This document shows, one piece after another, positions 1 to 9,753 of a DNA stretch of 36,372 nucleotides; positions within the stretch are counted from its first letter, which is position 1, and each line of letters begins with the position of its first letter. The stretch spans positions 1 through 36,372 of the forward strand of contig NZ_JADEUF010000029.1 in NCBI RefSeq assembly GCF_015163655.1. Reading direction: 5' to 3'. A program made the translations under genes and the position numbers. The notes under the pieces are model-generated. The model worked only from the letters and a program-made list of their open reading frames with translations, ran no database searches and had not been told where the DNA came from. Origin of the DNA: Xenorhabdus griffiniae. Its GTDB lineage: Bacteria > Pseudomonadota > Gammaproteobacteria > Enterobacterales > Enterobacteriaceae.

Positions 1-1
1 A

Positions 2-2170
2 GTTGCCTACCTGAAAAGCATTGAGGCAATACAAGATGTGGTGGTTTCACTGTCCATTGAAGGCCAACAGCCTGTTCCTGCACAACCTCCGGTGACTTTT
101 ACTGAGGATACCCAAGATTATAAGGTTAAAGGGGATATTCAGGTCAAGCCGTCAGGAGGGATAGTCACGGCAGATGGTGTCCAGAAATATACCTATACGG
201 CGATTATTGTAGGTCTTGATGGAAAATCTGTTCAAGAAGGGGAAATCATTCATAATGCGACGTGGAAGATAGAGCATCCAGCTAACCCTAACGCTTATGG
301 ACTCATACTCGATCAATCAGATATGACAATAGATGACAAGGGGCAATTAACGGCAACCTTAACCAGCACTAAGGCAGTCAAGGGGGTTGTCGTTTCACTC
401 ACGGTGGGAAAACAACCGCCGGTTAAGGCAAAGCCGCCAGTAGATTTCGAACCGGAACAGGTGTCAATAACACCGACACCATCAAGCCCAATATTGGTGG
501 GTAACAATTATACCCTGACCGTTCACGTTAAGGATGCTACGGGTAACAATTCGGAGCCTAATAAGCAAGTTAACTGGACCCTAAAAGATCCCAATCAGAA
601 AGGGGTAACACTGAATCCAACAAGCAGCACAACTCAGGGTGATGGGCGTGCTACCACAACATTGACCAGTACGCAGGCGCAAACAGTGACGGTAGAGGCT
701 TCTGTCGAAGGCGTTGAAACAGCGGCGTCGGTGGATGTGGAATTCAAATGGCCAACCATTCAGAAACCCACCGTTACCGAAAAAACCGGCACAGTTCCGG
801 CGGATGGAGATAAAGAGCCGCAACACGCTTATCACTATACTGCGCATGTGGTTGGTGCTGATGGTAAAACACCTTATACCGGGCAAGAGATTAAATTTAA
901 GTGGCGGTTAAAATCGCAGGCGGGTGGGACTCCACAAAATACCTGGCTATCAGAGAAGGGAGAAGTGACTGCTCAATCTGATGGCACATTAAAAGTTCAA
1001 CTGCGGAGCAGCCAGAAAAATCCGGTAGCGACAGGCGTTATCGTGTGTCTTGCTGCTGTTGATGGAAACTCTGTTGAAATTTCTGAAACAGAACAATGTG
1101 CTGATGCTGTGGATTTTGATACGGAAAATTTAAAGATAGACAGCCTTGATGTTGCGTTTGATCCTAACCATCCCTTAACGGGAGGGAAGGGCAATTATAC
1201 CTATACGGCGAAAGTGGTTAACGCTGACGGTACCGCGCTACCTGACGGGTATAAGGTAGAAGGGGCTAAGTGGACTCTGGACCCTGCCCCTGAAACCTAT
1301 AACGGTCAGGCTGAATGGGAAATTAAAGGTGACAATGACAATATAGTCACGAATGGTCAAATTACGGCCACCCTAAGCAGCCAGGCGGGTATTGGTGATA
1401 TTAGTAATGGCCAAGTTACTGACGGTCTGACGGTAAAATTAGAAGTACCGGCAGGAAGGGGGAAAACAACTTCCAGTCAGGCAAATCAACAAGTTGCTTT
1501 TGAAGCACCGACTTTGAACGCTGGGCTGCATGTATTCAGTGATAAATATCCAACAGGAAAAATATTTAAAGAGAAGAATAAACCTTACAATACATTTCAG
1601 AATCTGAAGGGCGAATTGGTGGATGCTTCAACAGGAAAACCGATTGCCGAAAATAGCAAGAGCGTGAACTATGATGCGAATCCTAAGGTAATAGATTCTG
1701 GTGGTACATCGATTGGTGATACATCTACTAATAGTCGATGGGATAAGGGAATAATTTCATTTAGCTTTATATCTACAGCTGTTTCTAACTTAAAAGTGAT
1801 AACAACGGTTAAAAAAACGAATAATGCCAAATATATATATACCTATGAATTTAACGTAAAAAGGTATTTTTTTGGATCCCCCGATGGGTTAATTACCATT
1901 CCAAATGATTTTAATTGCACTACGAGTACGGGTGTTACACAAAAAATGACAGATTATGAACTCTATAGTGGATCTGGATCTGATATTGATCTTATAACAG
2001 AGTTTGGCGATATTTCTAAATATGGAATAGTCGGTAATTCTGAATTTATTATTGGTGTTGGTCAGTCTCAAAATAAGGGACAGGATTTTATATATGACCT
2101 AAAAAATAACACTCATTCATTTAGTGATAACAAGACTCAAGGATATGCTATGTGTGTCGATCACGGTTAA
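2..2170 (+). CDS. Invasin/intimin-like Ig-repeat surface protein, 3' part (5' end off window)
   Basis: The reading frame is open to the left edge (codons continue upstream of the first GTG at 38), so only the C-terminal ~722 residues are present. Four to five degenerate repeats of about 105-125 residues follow one another (joints near residues 20, 135, 240, 365 and 500 counted from 38). They share features such as a TYTA(x)VVxADG core, a WxL strand and a final TLTS/TLSS strand followed by a PPVDF-like linker. This is the pattern of bacterial Ig-like (Big_1) domains in invasins and intimins. The last ~200 residues are not repeats. They carry one Cys near residue 626 (NDFNCTT) and one near the end (YAMCVDHG), about 80 residues apart, which resembles the disulfide-closed lectin-like tip of intimin/invasin. 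That tip is AT-richer than the repeats. The predicted role is outer-membrane adhesin or invasin, with the beta-barrel anchor lying outside the window. The ligand is unknown. Confidence 0.8.
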   Translation, partial: VAYLKSIEAIQDVVVSLSIEGQQPVPAQPPVTFTEDTQDYKVKGDIQVKPSGGIVTADGVQKYTYTAIIVGLDGKSVQEGEIIHNATWKIEHPANPNAYGLILDQSDMTIDDKGQLTATLTSTKAVKGVVVSLTVGKQPPVKAKPPVDFEPEQVSITPTPSSPILVGNNYTLTVHVKDATGNNSEPNKQVNWTLKDPNQKGVTLNPTSSTTQGDGRATTTLTSTQAQTVTVEASVEGVETAASVDVEFKWPTIQKPTVTEKTGTVPADGDKEPQHAYHYTAHVVGADGKTPYTGQEIKFKWRLKSQAGGTPQNTWLSEKGEVTAQSDGTLKVQLRSSQKNPVATGVIVCLAAVDGNSVEISETEQCADAVDFDTENLKIDSLDVAFDPNHPLTGGKGNYTYTAKVVNADGTALPDGYKVEGAKWTLDPAPETYNGQAEWEIKGDNDNIVTNGQITATLSSQAGIGDISNGQVTDGLTVKLEVPAGRGKTTSSQANQQVAFEAPTLNAGLHVFSDKYPTGKIFKEKNKPYNTFQNLKGELVDASTGKPIAENSKSVNYDANPKVIDSGGTSIGDTSTNSRWDKGIISFSFISTAVSNLKVITTVKKTNNAKYIYTYEFNVKRYFFGSPDGLITIPNDFNCTTSTGVTQKMTDYELYSGSGSDIDLITEFGDISKYGIVGNSEFIIGVGQSQNKGQDFIYDLKNNTHSFSDNKTQGYAMCVDHG

Positions 2171-2186
2171 TCTTAGATCTGATTAA

Positions 2187-2215
2187 AAACTGGCATGGTT
2201 TAGTCATGCCAGTTT
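2187..2215 (-). terminator. Rho-independent terminator of argS (possibly bidirectional)
   Basis: A perfect 11-bp stem (AAACTGGCATG / CATGCCAGTTT) with a 7-nt loop lies between the convergent invasin-like gene and argS. Read on the minus strand it is followed by a run of T, so it mainly serves argS. The plus-strand side lacks a good T-run. Confidence 0.75.
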
Positions 2216-2226
2216 GGGACAGATAA

Positions 2227-3957
2227 TTACATCCGCTCTACCGTCTCGATACCCAAGGTATCCAGACCTTGCTTCAAGGTCTTCGCTGTCAGCAGGGCTA
2301 ATTTCAGCCGGCTCTGACGGACTTCTTCGCTATCCGCGCTCAGAATTGGACAATGTTCGTAGAAACCAGAGAACAGGCCAGCCAGATCATAGAGGTAAGC
2401 ACACATCACGTGAGGAGTACCTTCGCGGGCAACAGTTGTGATGGTTTCTTCAAATTGCAACAGGCGCGTCGCCAGAGCTTGTTCACGTTCTTCGTTCAGA
2501 AGCATCGGGTGGATCAGGCTGCTTTCATCAATTTCTGCACGCTTAAAGATAGAATTTACGCGGGTATAGGCATACTGCATATAAGGTGCGGTATTACCTT
2601 CAAAAGCGAGCATGTTATCCCAGTCAAATACATAGTCGGTAGTGCGGTTTTTGGAAAGATCGGCATATTTCACCGCGCCAATACCGACGGCGTTGACAAC
2701 TTTTTTCAGTTCCTCTTCCGGCATATCTGGGTTTTTCTCGCGGATCAGGGCATCTGCGCGTTCGATGGCCTCATCCAACAAATCAGACAGCCTGACTGTT
2801 CCCCCCGCACGGGTTTTGAATGGCTTGCCATCTTTGCCCAACATCATGCCGAACATATGGTGTTCGAGTAACATCGACTCGGGAATGTAACCCGCCTTGC
2901 GTACGATTGTCCAAGCTTGCATCAGGTGTTGGTGTTGGCGTGAATCGATGTAGTAGAGAACCCGATCAGCATGCAGGATTTCATGACGGTACTTGGCACA
3001 GGCAATATCCGTGGTGGTATAAAGGTAGCCGCCATCTTTTTTCTGGATGATAACACCCATTGGTTCGCCTTCTTTGTTCTTATACTCATCAAGGTAAACC
3101 ACGATAGCCCCATCACTCTCGACGGCAAGTCCACGTTGTTTTAGATCGGCAACAACGCCAGGCAGCATATCGTTATACAAACTTTCACCCATGACATCTT
3201 TTTTTGTCAGTGTCACGTTCAGGCGATGATAGGTTTCCTGATTCTGCGACATGGTGATATCAACCAGTTTGCGCCACATGGTACGGCAGTATTCATCACC
3301 GCTTTGCAGTTTTACGACGTAGCTACGGGCACGAACTGCAAATTCTTCATCTTCATCGTAAGTTTTCTTCGCTTCACGATAGAAGGCTTCCAAATCGGCT
3401 AATGCCATATCACTGGCATCTTCGTTCTGGACTTTTTCCAGATAAGCAATCAGCATTCCGAACTGAGTACCCCAGTCACCAACGTGATTAGCTCGAATGA
3501 CTTTGTGCCCCAAAAACTCCATAGTACGGGCTGCGGCATCGCCAATGATCGTGGAACGAATGTGCCCAATATGCATTTGTTTTGCCACATTCGGTGCAGA
3601 ATAGTCGATAACGATGGTTTGTGGCGCGACCGGTGTGATGCCCAGTTTTTCATCTTTCAGCGCAGTTTCGAGATTGGCAGCAATCCACGTTTTATCCAGA
3701 AAGATATTGATAAAACCAGGACCGGCAATCTCAACTTTGCTGGCAATTCCTTGCAGATCCAGCAAACTGACGACTTTTTCTGCCAATTGTCGAGGTGGCA
3801 TACCCACTTTTTTCGCTGCCGCCATGACACCATTTGCCTGGTAGTCACCAAACTGAGCTTTTGCAGATTGACGAACGTGAGCTTCACTGTCGGCTGGAGC
3901 ACCAGCAGCAATCAGCGCATGGCTGATTTTTTCTGAAAGAATGGCCTGAATATTCAC
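2227..3957 (-). CDS. argS: Arginyl-tRNA synthetase
   Basis: Class I aminoacyl-tRNA synthetase that charges tRNA-Arg in the cytoplasm. Length is 576 residues, matching the family (577 in E. coli). The HIGH motif is seen as HIGHIRS near residue 130 after the SAPNVAKQM strand. The KMSK-like region is represented by [17 protein letters not shown], the degenerate form usual in ArgS. The C-terminal end ...LGIETVERM is family-typical. The start is GTG (GTG AAT ATT CAG), as in E. coli argS, with AAGG upstream. It diverges from yecM and converges on the invasin-like gene. The product is not in doubt. Confidence 0.98.
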   Translation of the reverse strand: MNIQAILSEKISHALIAAGAPADSEAHVRQSAKAQFGDYQANGVMAAAKKVGMPPRQLAEKVVSLLDLQGIASKVEIAGPGFINIFLDKTWIAANLETALKDEKLGITPVAPQTIVIDYSAPNVAKQMHIGHIRSTIIGDAAARTMEFLGHKVIRANHVGDWGTQFGMLIAYLEKVQNEDASDMALADLEAFYREAKKTYDEDEEFAVRARSYVVKLQSGDEYCRTMWRKLVDITMSQNQETYHRLNVTLTKKDVMGESLYNDMLPGVVADLKQRGLAVESDGAIVVYLDEYKNKEGEPMGVIIQKKDGGYLYTTTDIACAKYRHEILHADRVLYYIDSRQHQHLMQAWTIVRKAGYIPESMLLEHHMFGMMLGKDGKPFKTRAGGTVRLSDLLDEAIERADALIREKNPDMPEEELKKVVNAVGIGAVKYADLSKNRTTDYVFDWDNMLAFEGNTAPYMQYAYTRVNSIFKRAEIDESSLIHPMLLNEEREQALATRLLQFEETITTVAREGTPHVMCAYLYDLAGLFSGFYEHCPILSADSEEVRQSRLKLALLTAKTLKQGLDTLGIETVERM

Positions 3958-4115
3958 CGTAGTACCTTAAATTACGCACAAAAGCCCTTGCATGTGAATT
4001 ATGCAAATACTTTTACGCGTGTGAGTTATGAGAAAATAACGGGTTTTATACCATATTCATTATCCTGCATGCTACTATCAGCCGCCGCTTGCGGTATGAC
4101 TTTGGTTTTTTCAGC

Positions 4116-4139
4116 TCGCCTTTCAGGCGATAGTTTTTT
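4116..4139 (+). terminator. Terminator-like hairpin in the yecM leader
   Basis: TCGCC-TTTCA-GGCGA followed by TAGTTTTTT sits only about 12 nt before the yecM start region. No gene precedes it on this strand (argS diverges), so it would act on the yecM leader itself as an attenuator, or end a short RNA starting in the argS-yecM gap. The stem is only 5 bp, so function is uncertain. Confidence 0.4.
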
Positions 4140-4151
4140 GCTGGGGGAAAG

Positions 4152-4700
4152 ATGACACACTTTGCAACAATTCCTGAATTACAGGATTTGGTGGTTGATT
4201 TATATCAGTTTGAACAAAAGCTAAAGCAGTTTGGTGAATATCTTGGCCTGGAACTTACACAGTATGCAGCAGATCATATTTCCCTGCGTTGTAATGATAT
4301 TTCAATCGCTGATCGCTGGCGTCAAGGTTTTCTGCAATGTGGTCAATTGATGTCTGAGAGCATGATCAATGGCCGACCGATCTGCTTATTTGAGTTAGAA
4401 CAGCCAATCGCTTTACTTGGCTGGCAAATTGACTGTGTCGAATTACCTTATCCGGGTAAAAAGCAATATCTTCACGCAGGCTGGGAACATGTCGAATTTG
4501 TCCTGCCTGTGCCACCAGAACAACTGATAGACGAAGCCTATAAATTACTGCCTGATCCGTTGCCCGCTTTTTTTCGTACGAAAGAGAGTCAGCCGAAAGG
4601 GGATAGTGAAAGATTACCAAACCCAACGTTAGCGGTAACAAATGGTGAAATCACCATCAAATTTCACCCTTTTTCTCTCAAAGAGATTATCAAAAATTAA
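4152..4700 (+). CDS. yecM: YecM, VOC/glyoxalase-fold protein of unknown function
   Basis: 182 residues, close to E. coli YecM (188). The family has the vicinal-oxygen-chelate (glyoxalase/dioxygenase-like) fold and is often described as a putative metal-binding protein. No catalytic role is established. The visible pattern includes LTQYAADHISLRC, ELPYPGKK, HAGWEHVEFVLP and the C-terminal ITIKFHPFSLKEII, with the His and Glu residues expected for a metal site. The ATG follows GGGGGAAAG. It diverges from argS as in E. coli. In E. coli cutC is its neighbour, but here a dgo cluster separates the two. Confidence 0.9.
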   Translation: MTHFATIPELQDLVVDLYQFEQKLKQFGEYLGLELTQYAADHISLRCNDISIADRWRQGFLQCGQLMSESMINGRPICLFELEQPIALLGWQIDCVELPYPGKKQYLHAGWEHVEFVLPVPPEQLIDEAYKLLPDPLPAFFRTKESQPKGDSERLPNPTLAVTNGEITIKFHPFSLKEIIKN

Positions 4701-4726
4701 ACATACGTGTTCTTTTTGTGATCGTT

Positions 4727-4899
4727 ATCGTAGCACTGCAACTCAGCGTAGCGATAAGCTCGCTTAAGTGAGTGATATTTGAACGAATCTGGCTGGGCGA
4801 TAAGGCACGCCAGGAAAATAAAGCGCTGTTTGGTACGATAGTATCAGGGCGGGAATGCAGCCGGAGCAGGCTGCATTTGCCATGATTGCCAGCCAATAG
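4727..4899 (+). pseudogene. dgoR: Decayed dgoR (GntR/FadR-type galactonate repressor), C-terminal remnant
   Basis: The gap between yecM and dgoK still encodes recognisable pieces of the DgoR C-terminus (comparison from memory of E. coli DgoR). LQLSVAISSLK (4736-4768) is followed by an in-frame TGA (4769-4771), at the place where E. coli has an Arg codon. The same frame continues with VIFERIWLGDKA (4772-4807) and ENKALF (4814-4831). A frameshift then occurs near 4845, and EQAAFAMIAS is read to a TAG at 4897-4899. About five codons are also missing after GDKA. The DNA-binding N-terminal winged helix and most of the ligand-binding domain are absent: yecM ends at 4700. This is a broken regulator and cannot make a repressor. 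The position just before dgoK is the expected one for dgoR. Confidence 0.8.
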
Positions 4900-4917
4900 A
4901 AGGCTTAAGGACGTCAC

Positions 4918-5829
4918 ATGACAGCACGCTACATCACGATTGATTGGGGATCGACCAATTTACGCGCCTGGCTATATCAGGGCGATGAATGTCTGGAAAG
5001 CAGGCAATCGGTAGCGGGGGTCACCCGCCTTAATGGAAAATCGCCACAGGTAGTGTTAGCAGAAATGACTCAAGGCTGGCGGAATGACAAAACGCCGATT
5101 GTTATGGCAGGGATGATCGGTAGCAACTTAGGCTGGAAAACAGTTCCATATCTGTCGGTTCCCATTCAGTTCTCTGCAATCGGCGAGCAATTAACCCCGG
5201 TCGCCGATAATGTCTGGATTATTCCTGGATTGTGTGTTTCACGTGAAGATAACTACAACGTGATGCGAGGCGAAGAGACGCAATTATTAGGCGCTCACCA
5301 GCTTTTCCCTTCTTCCCTTTATGTCATGCCCGGCACTCACTGTAAATGGGTGTCCGCTGATGACCAACAAATCCACGATTTCCGTACTGTGATGACCGGT
5401 GAACTCCACCATTTACTTTTGCATCATTCACTGGTGGGCGCGGGATTGCCCGAACAGGCAGTCTGTCCCGAAGTTTTTAACGCTGGTCTTAAACGGGGAA
5501 TCGATTCTCCGGTACTTTTGCCTTTTTTATTCGAAGTTCGCGCTTCGCACATATTGGGTACCTTGCCGCGCGAATATGTCAGTGAATTTTTATCCGGCCT
5601 GTTGATTGGTGCAGAAGTGGCGAGCATGAGTCACTATTTTGCTGATCAACAGACTATCACACTCGTCGCCGGACTTTCGTTAGCTGCTCGTTATCAGCAG
5701 GCGTTTAGCGCTATCGGACGAAATATCTCTTTGGCAGACGGCGATACCGTTTTTCAGGCAGGTATAAGGAGTATCGCAAATGCTGTTGCAAGCCAATCTC
5801 CCGCTTATCGCTATTCTTCGCGGTATTAA
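4918..5829 (+). CDS. dgoK: 2-dehydro-3-deoxygalactonokinase
   Basis: Phosphorylates 2-keto-3-deoxy-D-galactonate with ATP, the second step of D-galactonate catabolism. 303 residues against about 292 in E. coli. The N-terminal ITIDWGSTNLRAWLY is the phosphate-binding strand of the family. VMAGMIGSNLGW, PGLC, MRGEETQLLGA and PGTHCKWV follow in the usual order. The start ATG has AAGGA 7 nt upstream. The 3' end overlaps dgoA by 50 bp, longer than the short overlap I recall in E. coli, which gives a slightly extended C-terminus. It is the first intact gene of the dgoK-A-D-T cluster, directly after the dgoR remnant. Confidence 0.95.
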   Translation: MTARYITIDWGSTNLRAWLYQGDECLESRQSVAGVTRLNGKSPQVVLAEMTQGWRNDKTPIVMAGMIGSNLGWKTVPYLSVPIQFSAIGEQLTPVADNVWIIPGLCVSREDNYNVMRGEETQLLGAHQLFPSSLYVMPGTHCKWVSADDQQIHDFRTVMTGELHHLLLHHSLVGAGLPEQAVCPEVFNAGLKRGIDSPVLLPFLFEVRASHILGTLPREYVSEFLSGLLIGAEVASMSHYFADQQTITLVAGLSLAARYQQAFSAIGRNISLADGDTVFQAGIRSIANAVASQSPAYRYSSRY

Positions 5830-6397
5830 ACCAGACGAAGCGCTTGAACACATCGCGGCGGTCATTGACGCTGGGTTCGATATAGTGGAGATCCCGCTTA
5901 ACTCTCCTCAGTGGGAACAGAGTATTCCGGCCATTGTGCAAGCGTTTGGCTGTAAGGCACTGATTGGGGCGGGAACTGTACTGAAACCAGAGCAAGTAGA
6001 TGTGTTGGCGGAAATGGGGTGTAAATTGATTGTCACGCCTAATATCTGCTGCGAAGTGATCCGCAAAGCAGTCGCTTATGGTATGGCAGTATGTCCAGGT
6101 TGCGCGACAGCGACGGAAGCTTTTACCGCGTTGGAAGCTGGAGCACAGTCATTAAAGATTTTTCCCTCATCGACATTCGGCCCGAACTATATCAAAGCAT
6201 TGAAAGCGGTGTTACCACCAGACATACCTGTTTTCGCTGTGGGGGGTGTAACGCCAGATAATCTGTCTCAATGGATTAACGCAGGTTGTATAGGAGCCGG
6301 CTTAGGCAGTGATCTTTATCGTGCCGGTCAATCGGTTGATCGTACTGTACGGCAAGCAACCTTATTTGTTAACGCGTACCAAGAGGCCATACGATGA
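5780..6397 (+). CDS. dgoA: 2-dehydro-3-deoxy-6-phosphogalactonate aldolase
   Basis: Splits 2-keto-3-deoxy-6-phosphogalactonate into pyruvate and D-glyceraldehyde 3-phosphate. 205 residues, the same as E. coli DgoA, and a KDPG/KHG aldolase-type TIM barrel. Visible features are [14 protein letters not shown] at the N-terminus, [31 protein letters not shown], the Schiff-base Lys in [12 protein letters not shown] (near residue 126) and [10 protein letters not shown] for phosphate binding. It starts inside the dgoK 3' end, and its TGA overlaps the dgoD ATG (ATGA), so translation is probably coupled on both sides. Confidence 0.96.
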   Translation: MLLQANLPLIAILRGIKPDEALEHIAAVIDAGFDIVEIPLNSPQWEQSIPAIVQAFGCKALIGAGTVLKPEQVDVLAEMGCKLIVTPNICCEVIRKAVAYGMAVCPGCATATEAFTALEAGAQSLKIFPSSTFGPNYIKALKAVLPPDIPVFAVGGVTPDNLSQWINAGCIGAGLGSDLYRAGQSVDRTVRQATLFVNAYQEAIR

Positions 6398-7542
6398 AAA
6401 TAATTAAATTCACGACTTATCGTTTACCTCCACGCTGGATGTTCCTAAAAATTGACACAGATGAAGGTGTTGCAGGCTGGGGAGAACCAGTAATTGAAGG
6501 TCGTGCCCGTACAGTGGAAACAGCAGTGCACGAGCTAAGTGAATATTTGATTGGACGGGAGCCAGCCCGTATCAATGACTTATGGCAGGTGATGTACCGC
6601 GCAGGTTTTTATCGTGGCGGACCCGTTTTGATGAGTGCCATAGCAGGCATCGACCAGGCTTTATGGGATATCAAAGGTAAGGTCTTGAATGCCCCCGTGT
6701 GGCAGCTGATGGGGGGATTGGTGCGCGATAAGATCAAAGCTTATAGCTGGGTGGGAGGCGATCGCCCTTCGGAAGTGATTGACGGTATTAAAACCTTACG
6801 GAAGATCGGTTTTGATACATTCAAATTAAATGGTTGTGAAGAACTGTGCATCATTGATGATTCGAGAAAAATTGATACTGCTGTTAATACGGTAGCGCAG
6901 ATCCGTGAAACGTTCGGTCATGAAATTGAATTTGGACTCGATTTCCACGGCCGTGTCAGCGCACCAATGGCGAAAGTATTAATCAAGGCGTTAGAACCGT
7001 ATCGGCCTTTATTTATTGAAGAACCGGTGCTGGCGGAACAGGCGGAATATTATCCACGTCTGGCAGCGCAAACCCATATTCCCATTGCGGCAGGTGAGCG
7101 GATGTTTTCTCGTTTTGAATTTAAACGTGTACTGGAAGTGGGGGGACTGGCAATTATCCAGCCAGACTTATCGCATGCGGGAGGTATTACTGAATGCCAT
7201 AAAATTGCAGGTATGGCTGAAGCTTATGATGTCGCACTGGCACCGCATTGCCCACTGGGACCAATTGCGCTGGCCGCTTGCCTGCACATCGATTTCATAT
7301 CACGTAATGCGGTATTCCAGGAGCAGAGTATGGGCATTCATTACAATAAAGGAGCAGAGTTACTTGATTTTGTGAAAAATAAAGAAGACTTCAGTATGGA
7401 GGGTGGTTTCTTTAAACCTTTAATGAAACCCGGTCTGGGGGTTGAAATTGACGAAGCACAGGTCATTGAGCGCAGCAAAAATGTACCGGACTGGCGAAAT
7501 CCAATATGGCGACATAAAGATGGTTCTATTGCTGAGTGGTAA
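6394..7542 (+). CDS. dgoD: D-galactonate dehydratase
   Basis: Dehydrates D-galactonate to 2-keto-3-deoxy-D-galactonate, the first step of the pathway. 382 residues, the same as E. coli. Enolase superfamily, with a mandelate racemase-type N-terminal lid and C-terminal barrel. Metal and acid/base residues are visible in [11 protein letters not shown] (Asp/His near 183/185), FIEEPV (Glu near 209), [12 protein letters not shown] (Glu near 235), HAGGITE and LAPHCPLGP (His near 285). Its ATG overlaps the dgoA stop by 4 bp. It is followed after 110 bp by the transporter gene. Confidence 0.97.
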   Translation: MKIIKFTTYRLPPRWMFLKIDTDEGVAGWGEPVIEGRARTVETAVHELSEYLIGREPARINDLWQVMYRAGFYRGGPVLMSAIAGIDQALWDIKGKVLNAPVWQLMGGLVRDKIKAYSWVGGDRPSEVIDGIKTLRKIGFDTFKLNGCEELCIIDDSRKIDTAVNTVAQIRETFGHEIEFGLDFHGRVSAPMAKVLIKALEPYRPLFIEEPVLAEQAEYYPRLAAQTHIPIAAGERMFSRFEFKRVLEVGGLAIIQPDLSHAGGITECHKIAGMAEAYDVALAPHCPLGPIALAACLHIDFISRNAVFQEQSMGIHYNKGAELLDFVKNKEDFSMEGGFFKPLMKPGLGVEIDEAQVIERSKNVPDWRNPIWRHKDGSIAEW

Positions 7543-7652
7543 TTGCCATTATTAAATTAACTAACTAAATCAATGCGTTCTTTTACATCCTCTGTTAACC
7601 ACAAGGCAAGGTGGCGGGTTTCACTGTGCCCAAAATCTGGAGACAGATTGAG

Positions 7653-8945
7653 ATGAATATTTCAGTAACAACGACGAAAATTGGGCATCGGCGCTATCTG
7701 ACGCTGATAATGATCTTTATTACGGTCGTTATTTGTTATGTTGATCGAGCTAATCTTGCGGTTGCATCAGCCAATATCCAGAAAGAGTTTGGTGTCACGA
7801 AAACGGAAATGGGCTACATCTTTTCTGCTTTCTCTTGGTCTTATACCTTATGTCAAATTCCCGGTGGTTGGTTTCTTGATCGCGTTGGTTCACGCTTGAC
7901 CTATTTTATTGCCATTCTTGGCTGGTCGGTGGCGACCCTATTACAGGGTGTCGCAACCGGTCTGATATCACTCATAGGCTTACGTTCCATTACTGGTATT
8001 TTTGAAGCCCCGACATTTCCCACCAATAACCGGATGGTGACAAGTTGGTTCCCTGAACATGAACGTGCCTCTGCCGTTGGGTTTTACACATCAGGCCAGT
8101 TCGTTGGACTTGCTTTTCTGACGCCGCTTCTCATAGGACTCCAGGAATTCAGTAACTGGCGCTGGGTTTTTTTCGTAACAGGGGGCATTGGGTTTATTTG
8201 GTCACTAATCTGGATTAACGTTTATCAACAGCCACGATCAACAAAAAATATGAGTCAAGCAGAGCTTGAGTATATCCGCAGTGGAGGAGGGATAGTCGAT
8301 GATGATTCGCCAGCCAGGAAAGCGGTTCGACAGCCTCTTACTATCGCGGACTGGAAGCTGGTGTTCCACCATAAGCTGGTGGGCGTCTATCTGGGGCAAT
8401 TTGCAGCCGCTTCAACACTGTGGTTTTTTTTGACCTGGTTCCCAAATTATTTGACTCAAGAGAAAGGGATTAGCGCTCTAAAAGCCAGTTTCATGACGAC
8501 CGTTCCCTTTCTGGCCGCATTTTTAGGTGTACTGCTCTCTGGCTGGCTAGCAGATAGCATGGTACGTAGGGGGTTCTCTTTGGGAGTGGCGCGTAAGACT
8601 CCGATTATTTGTGGTTTGATAATTTCTACTTGTATTATGGGAGCCAATTACACTAACAATCCGATATGGATCATGGTGCTGATGGCGCTGGCGTTTTTTG
8701 GTAACGGTTTTGCATCTATTACCTGGTCACTGGTTTCTTCACTGGCGCCGATGCATTTGATTGGTTTGAGCGGTGGCATCTTTAATTTTTTCGGCGGGTT
8801 GGGTGGGATCTCTGTACCACTTGTGATTGGCTATTTAGCGCAGAGCTATGGTTTTTCTCCAGCACTGGTTTACATTTCTGTCGTCACATTGATTGGTGCT
8901 CTCTCCTATATCTTTCTTGTGGGTGATGTGAAACGTGTAGGCTAA
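7653..8945 (+). CDS. dgoT: D-galactonate/H+ symporter (MFS)
   Basis: Inner-membrane transporter of the anion:cation symporter branch of the major facilitator superfamily, which imports D-galactonate. The frame is open from a GTG at 7611, but the ATG at 7653 has GGAGA 9 nt upstream and gives 430 residues, the same as E. coli DgoT. That start was therefore chosen. About 12 hydrophobic segments are visible. The loop motif [11 protein letters not shown] after TM2 and the long [20 protein letters not shown]-type region (near residue 118) are close to E. coli DgoT. It is the last gene of the cluster and ends 28 bp before cutC, which may be read from the same transcript. Confidence 0.95.
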   Translation: MNISVTTTKIGHRRYLTLIMIFITVVICYVDRANLAVASANIQKEFGVTKTEMGYIFSAFSWSYTLCQIPGGWFLDRVGSRLTYFIAILGWSVATLLQGVATGLISLIGLRSITGIFEAPTFPTNNRMVTSWFPEHERASAVGFYTSGQFVGLAFLTPLLIGLQEFSNWRWVFFVTGGIGFIWSLIWINVYQQPRSTKNMSQAELEYIRSGGGIVDDDSPARKAVRQPLTIADWKLVFHHKLVGVYLGQFAAASTLWFFLTWFPNYLTQEKGISALKASFMTTVPFLAAFLGVLLSGWLADSMVRRGFSLGVARKTPIICGLIISTCIMGANYTNNPIWIMVLMALAFFGNGFASITWSLVSSLAPMHLIGLSGGIFNFFGGLGGISVPLVIGYLAQSYGFSPALVYISVVTLIGALSYIFLVGDVKRVG

Positions 8946-8973
8946 TTGGGCGTTTATATCCGAGGGGCTTTGA

Positions 8974-9726
8974 ATGATAAAGCTGGAAATTTGTTGTTAT
9001 AGCATAAACTGTGCTTTGGTTGCACAACAGGCAGGAGCTGATCGCATTGAATTGTGTGCAAGTCCGTCGGAAGGTGGGGTAACACCGAGTTTCGGTGCAT
9101 TGCAGCATGCACTACAGCATTTATCAATTCCTGTACATCCCATTGTCCGGCCAAGGGGCGGAGACTTCTGTTACAGCAACACTGATTTTGAAGTAATGAA
9201 AGATGATGTTGCTCGTATCCGTGATATGGGATTTCCTGGTGTCGTTTTAGGCGTATTAAATGAAGAAGGCCACATTGATCGGCTTCGCATGAGACAATTG
9301 ATGTCATTGGCAGGGAATATGAAAGTTACGTTCCATCGTGCCTTTGATATGTGTTTCAATCCACATGTTGCATTAGAACAACTGACAGAGCTTGGTGTGC
9401 AGCGTATTTTAACTTCAGGCCAGCAACAAAGTGCTGAGTTGGGATTACCCTTGTTAAAAGAATTGTTACAGGCAAGCCAGGGGCCGATTATTATGCCTGG
9501 TGCGGGTGTCAGAATGAGTAATATCTGTAAGTTTCTGGAAATTGGGGTAACAGAAATTCACAGTTCGGCAGGTAAAATTATGCCTTCTGCTATGAAATAT
9601 CGGAAAGCGGGTGTGAAAATGAGTTCTGACGACAGTGAGGTAGATGAATATGCTTACCATTGTGTTGATGGGCAGTTAGTTGAATCGATGAAGGGCGTGA
9701 TTAGTTTGGTTCAACGGGCAAAATAA
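8974..9726 (+). CDS. cutC: CutC family protein (copper homeostasis)
   Basis: 250 residues, close to E. coli CutC (248). CutC is a TIM-barrel cytoplasmic protein classically linked to copper tolerance, although its direct role is debated. Visible motifs are [25 protein letters not shown] at the N-terminus (with the cysteines), the [10 protein letters not shown] loop, IRPRGGDF-like [32 protein letters not shown] and RILTSGQ. The ATG follows GAGGGG. In E. coli cutC lies next to yecM. Here dgoKADT separates them and the short 28-bp gap to dgoT suggests cotranscription. Confidence 0.94.
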   Translation: MIKLEICCYSINCALVAQQAGADRIELCASPSEGGVTPSFGALQHALQHLSIPVHPIVRPRGGDFCYSNTDFEVMKDDVARIRDMGFPGVVLGVLNEEGHIDRLRMRQLMSLAGNMKVTFHRAFDMCFNPHVALEQLTELGVQRILTSGQQQSAELGLPLLKELLQASQGPIIMPGAGVRMSNICKFLEIGVTEIHSSAGKIMPSAMKYRKAGVKMSSDDSEVDEYAYHCVDGQLVESMKGVISLVQRAK

Positions 9727-9753
9727 AATATTCTGTATGTATTTCATCTGAAT

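Noticed and set aside
2353-3936. Plus-strand frames of 76-172 codons opposite argS
   Set aside because: They are shadows of the well-supported argS coding sequence and have no recognisable protein features.
4048-4098. A fourth copy of the palindromic repeat (TATACC ... GGTAT) between argS and yecM
   Set aside because: Only the short ends match. The inner segments and central CTCCCCGC hairpin of the family are missing.
7611-7652. Longer dgoT start at a GTG, adding 14 residues
   Set aside because: The ATG at 7653 has a strong GGAGA site at the right distance and gives the same length and N-terminus as E. coli DgoT.
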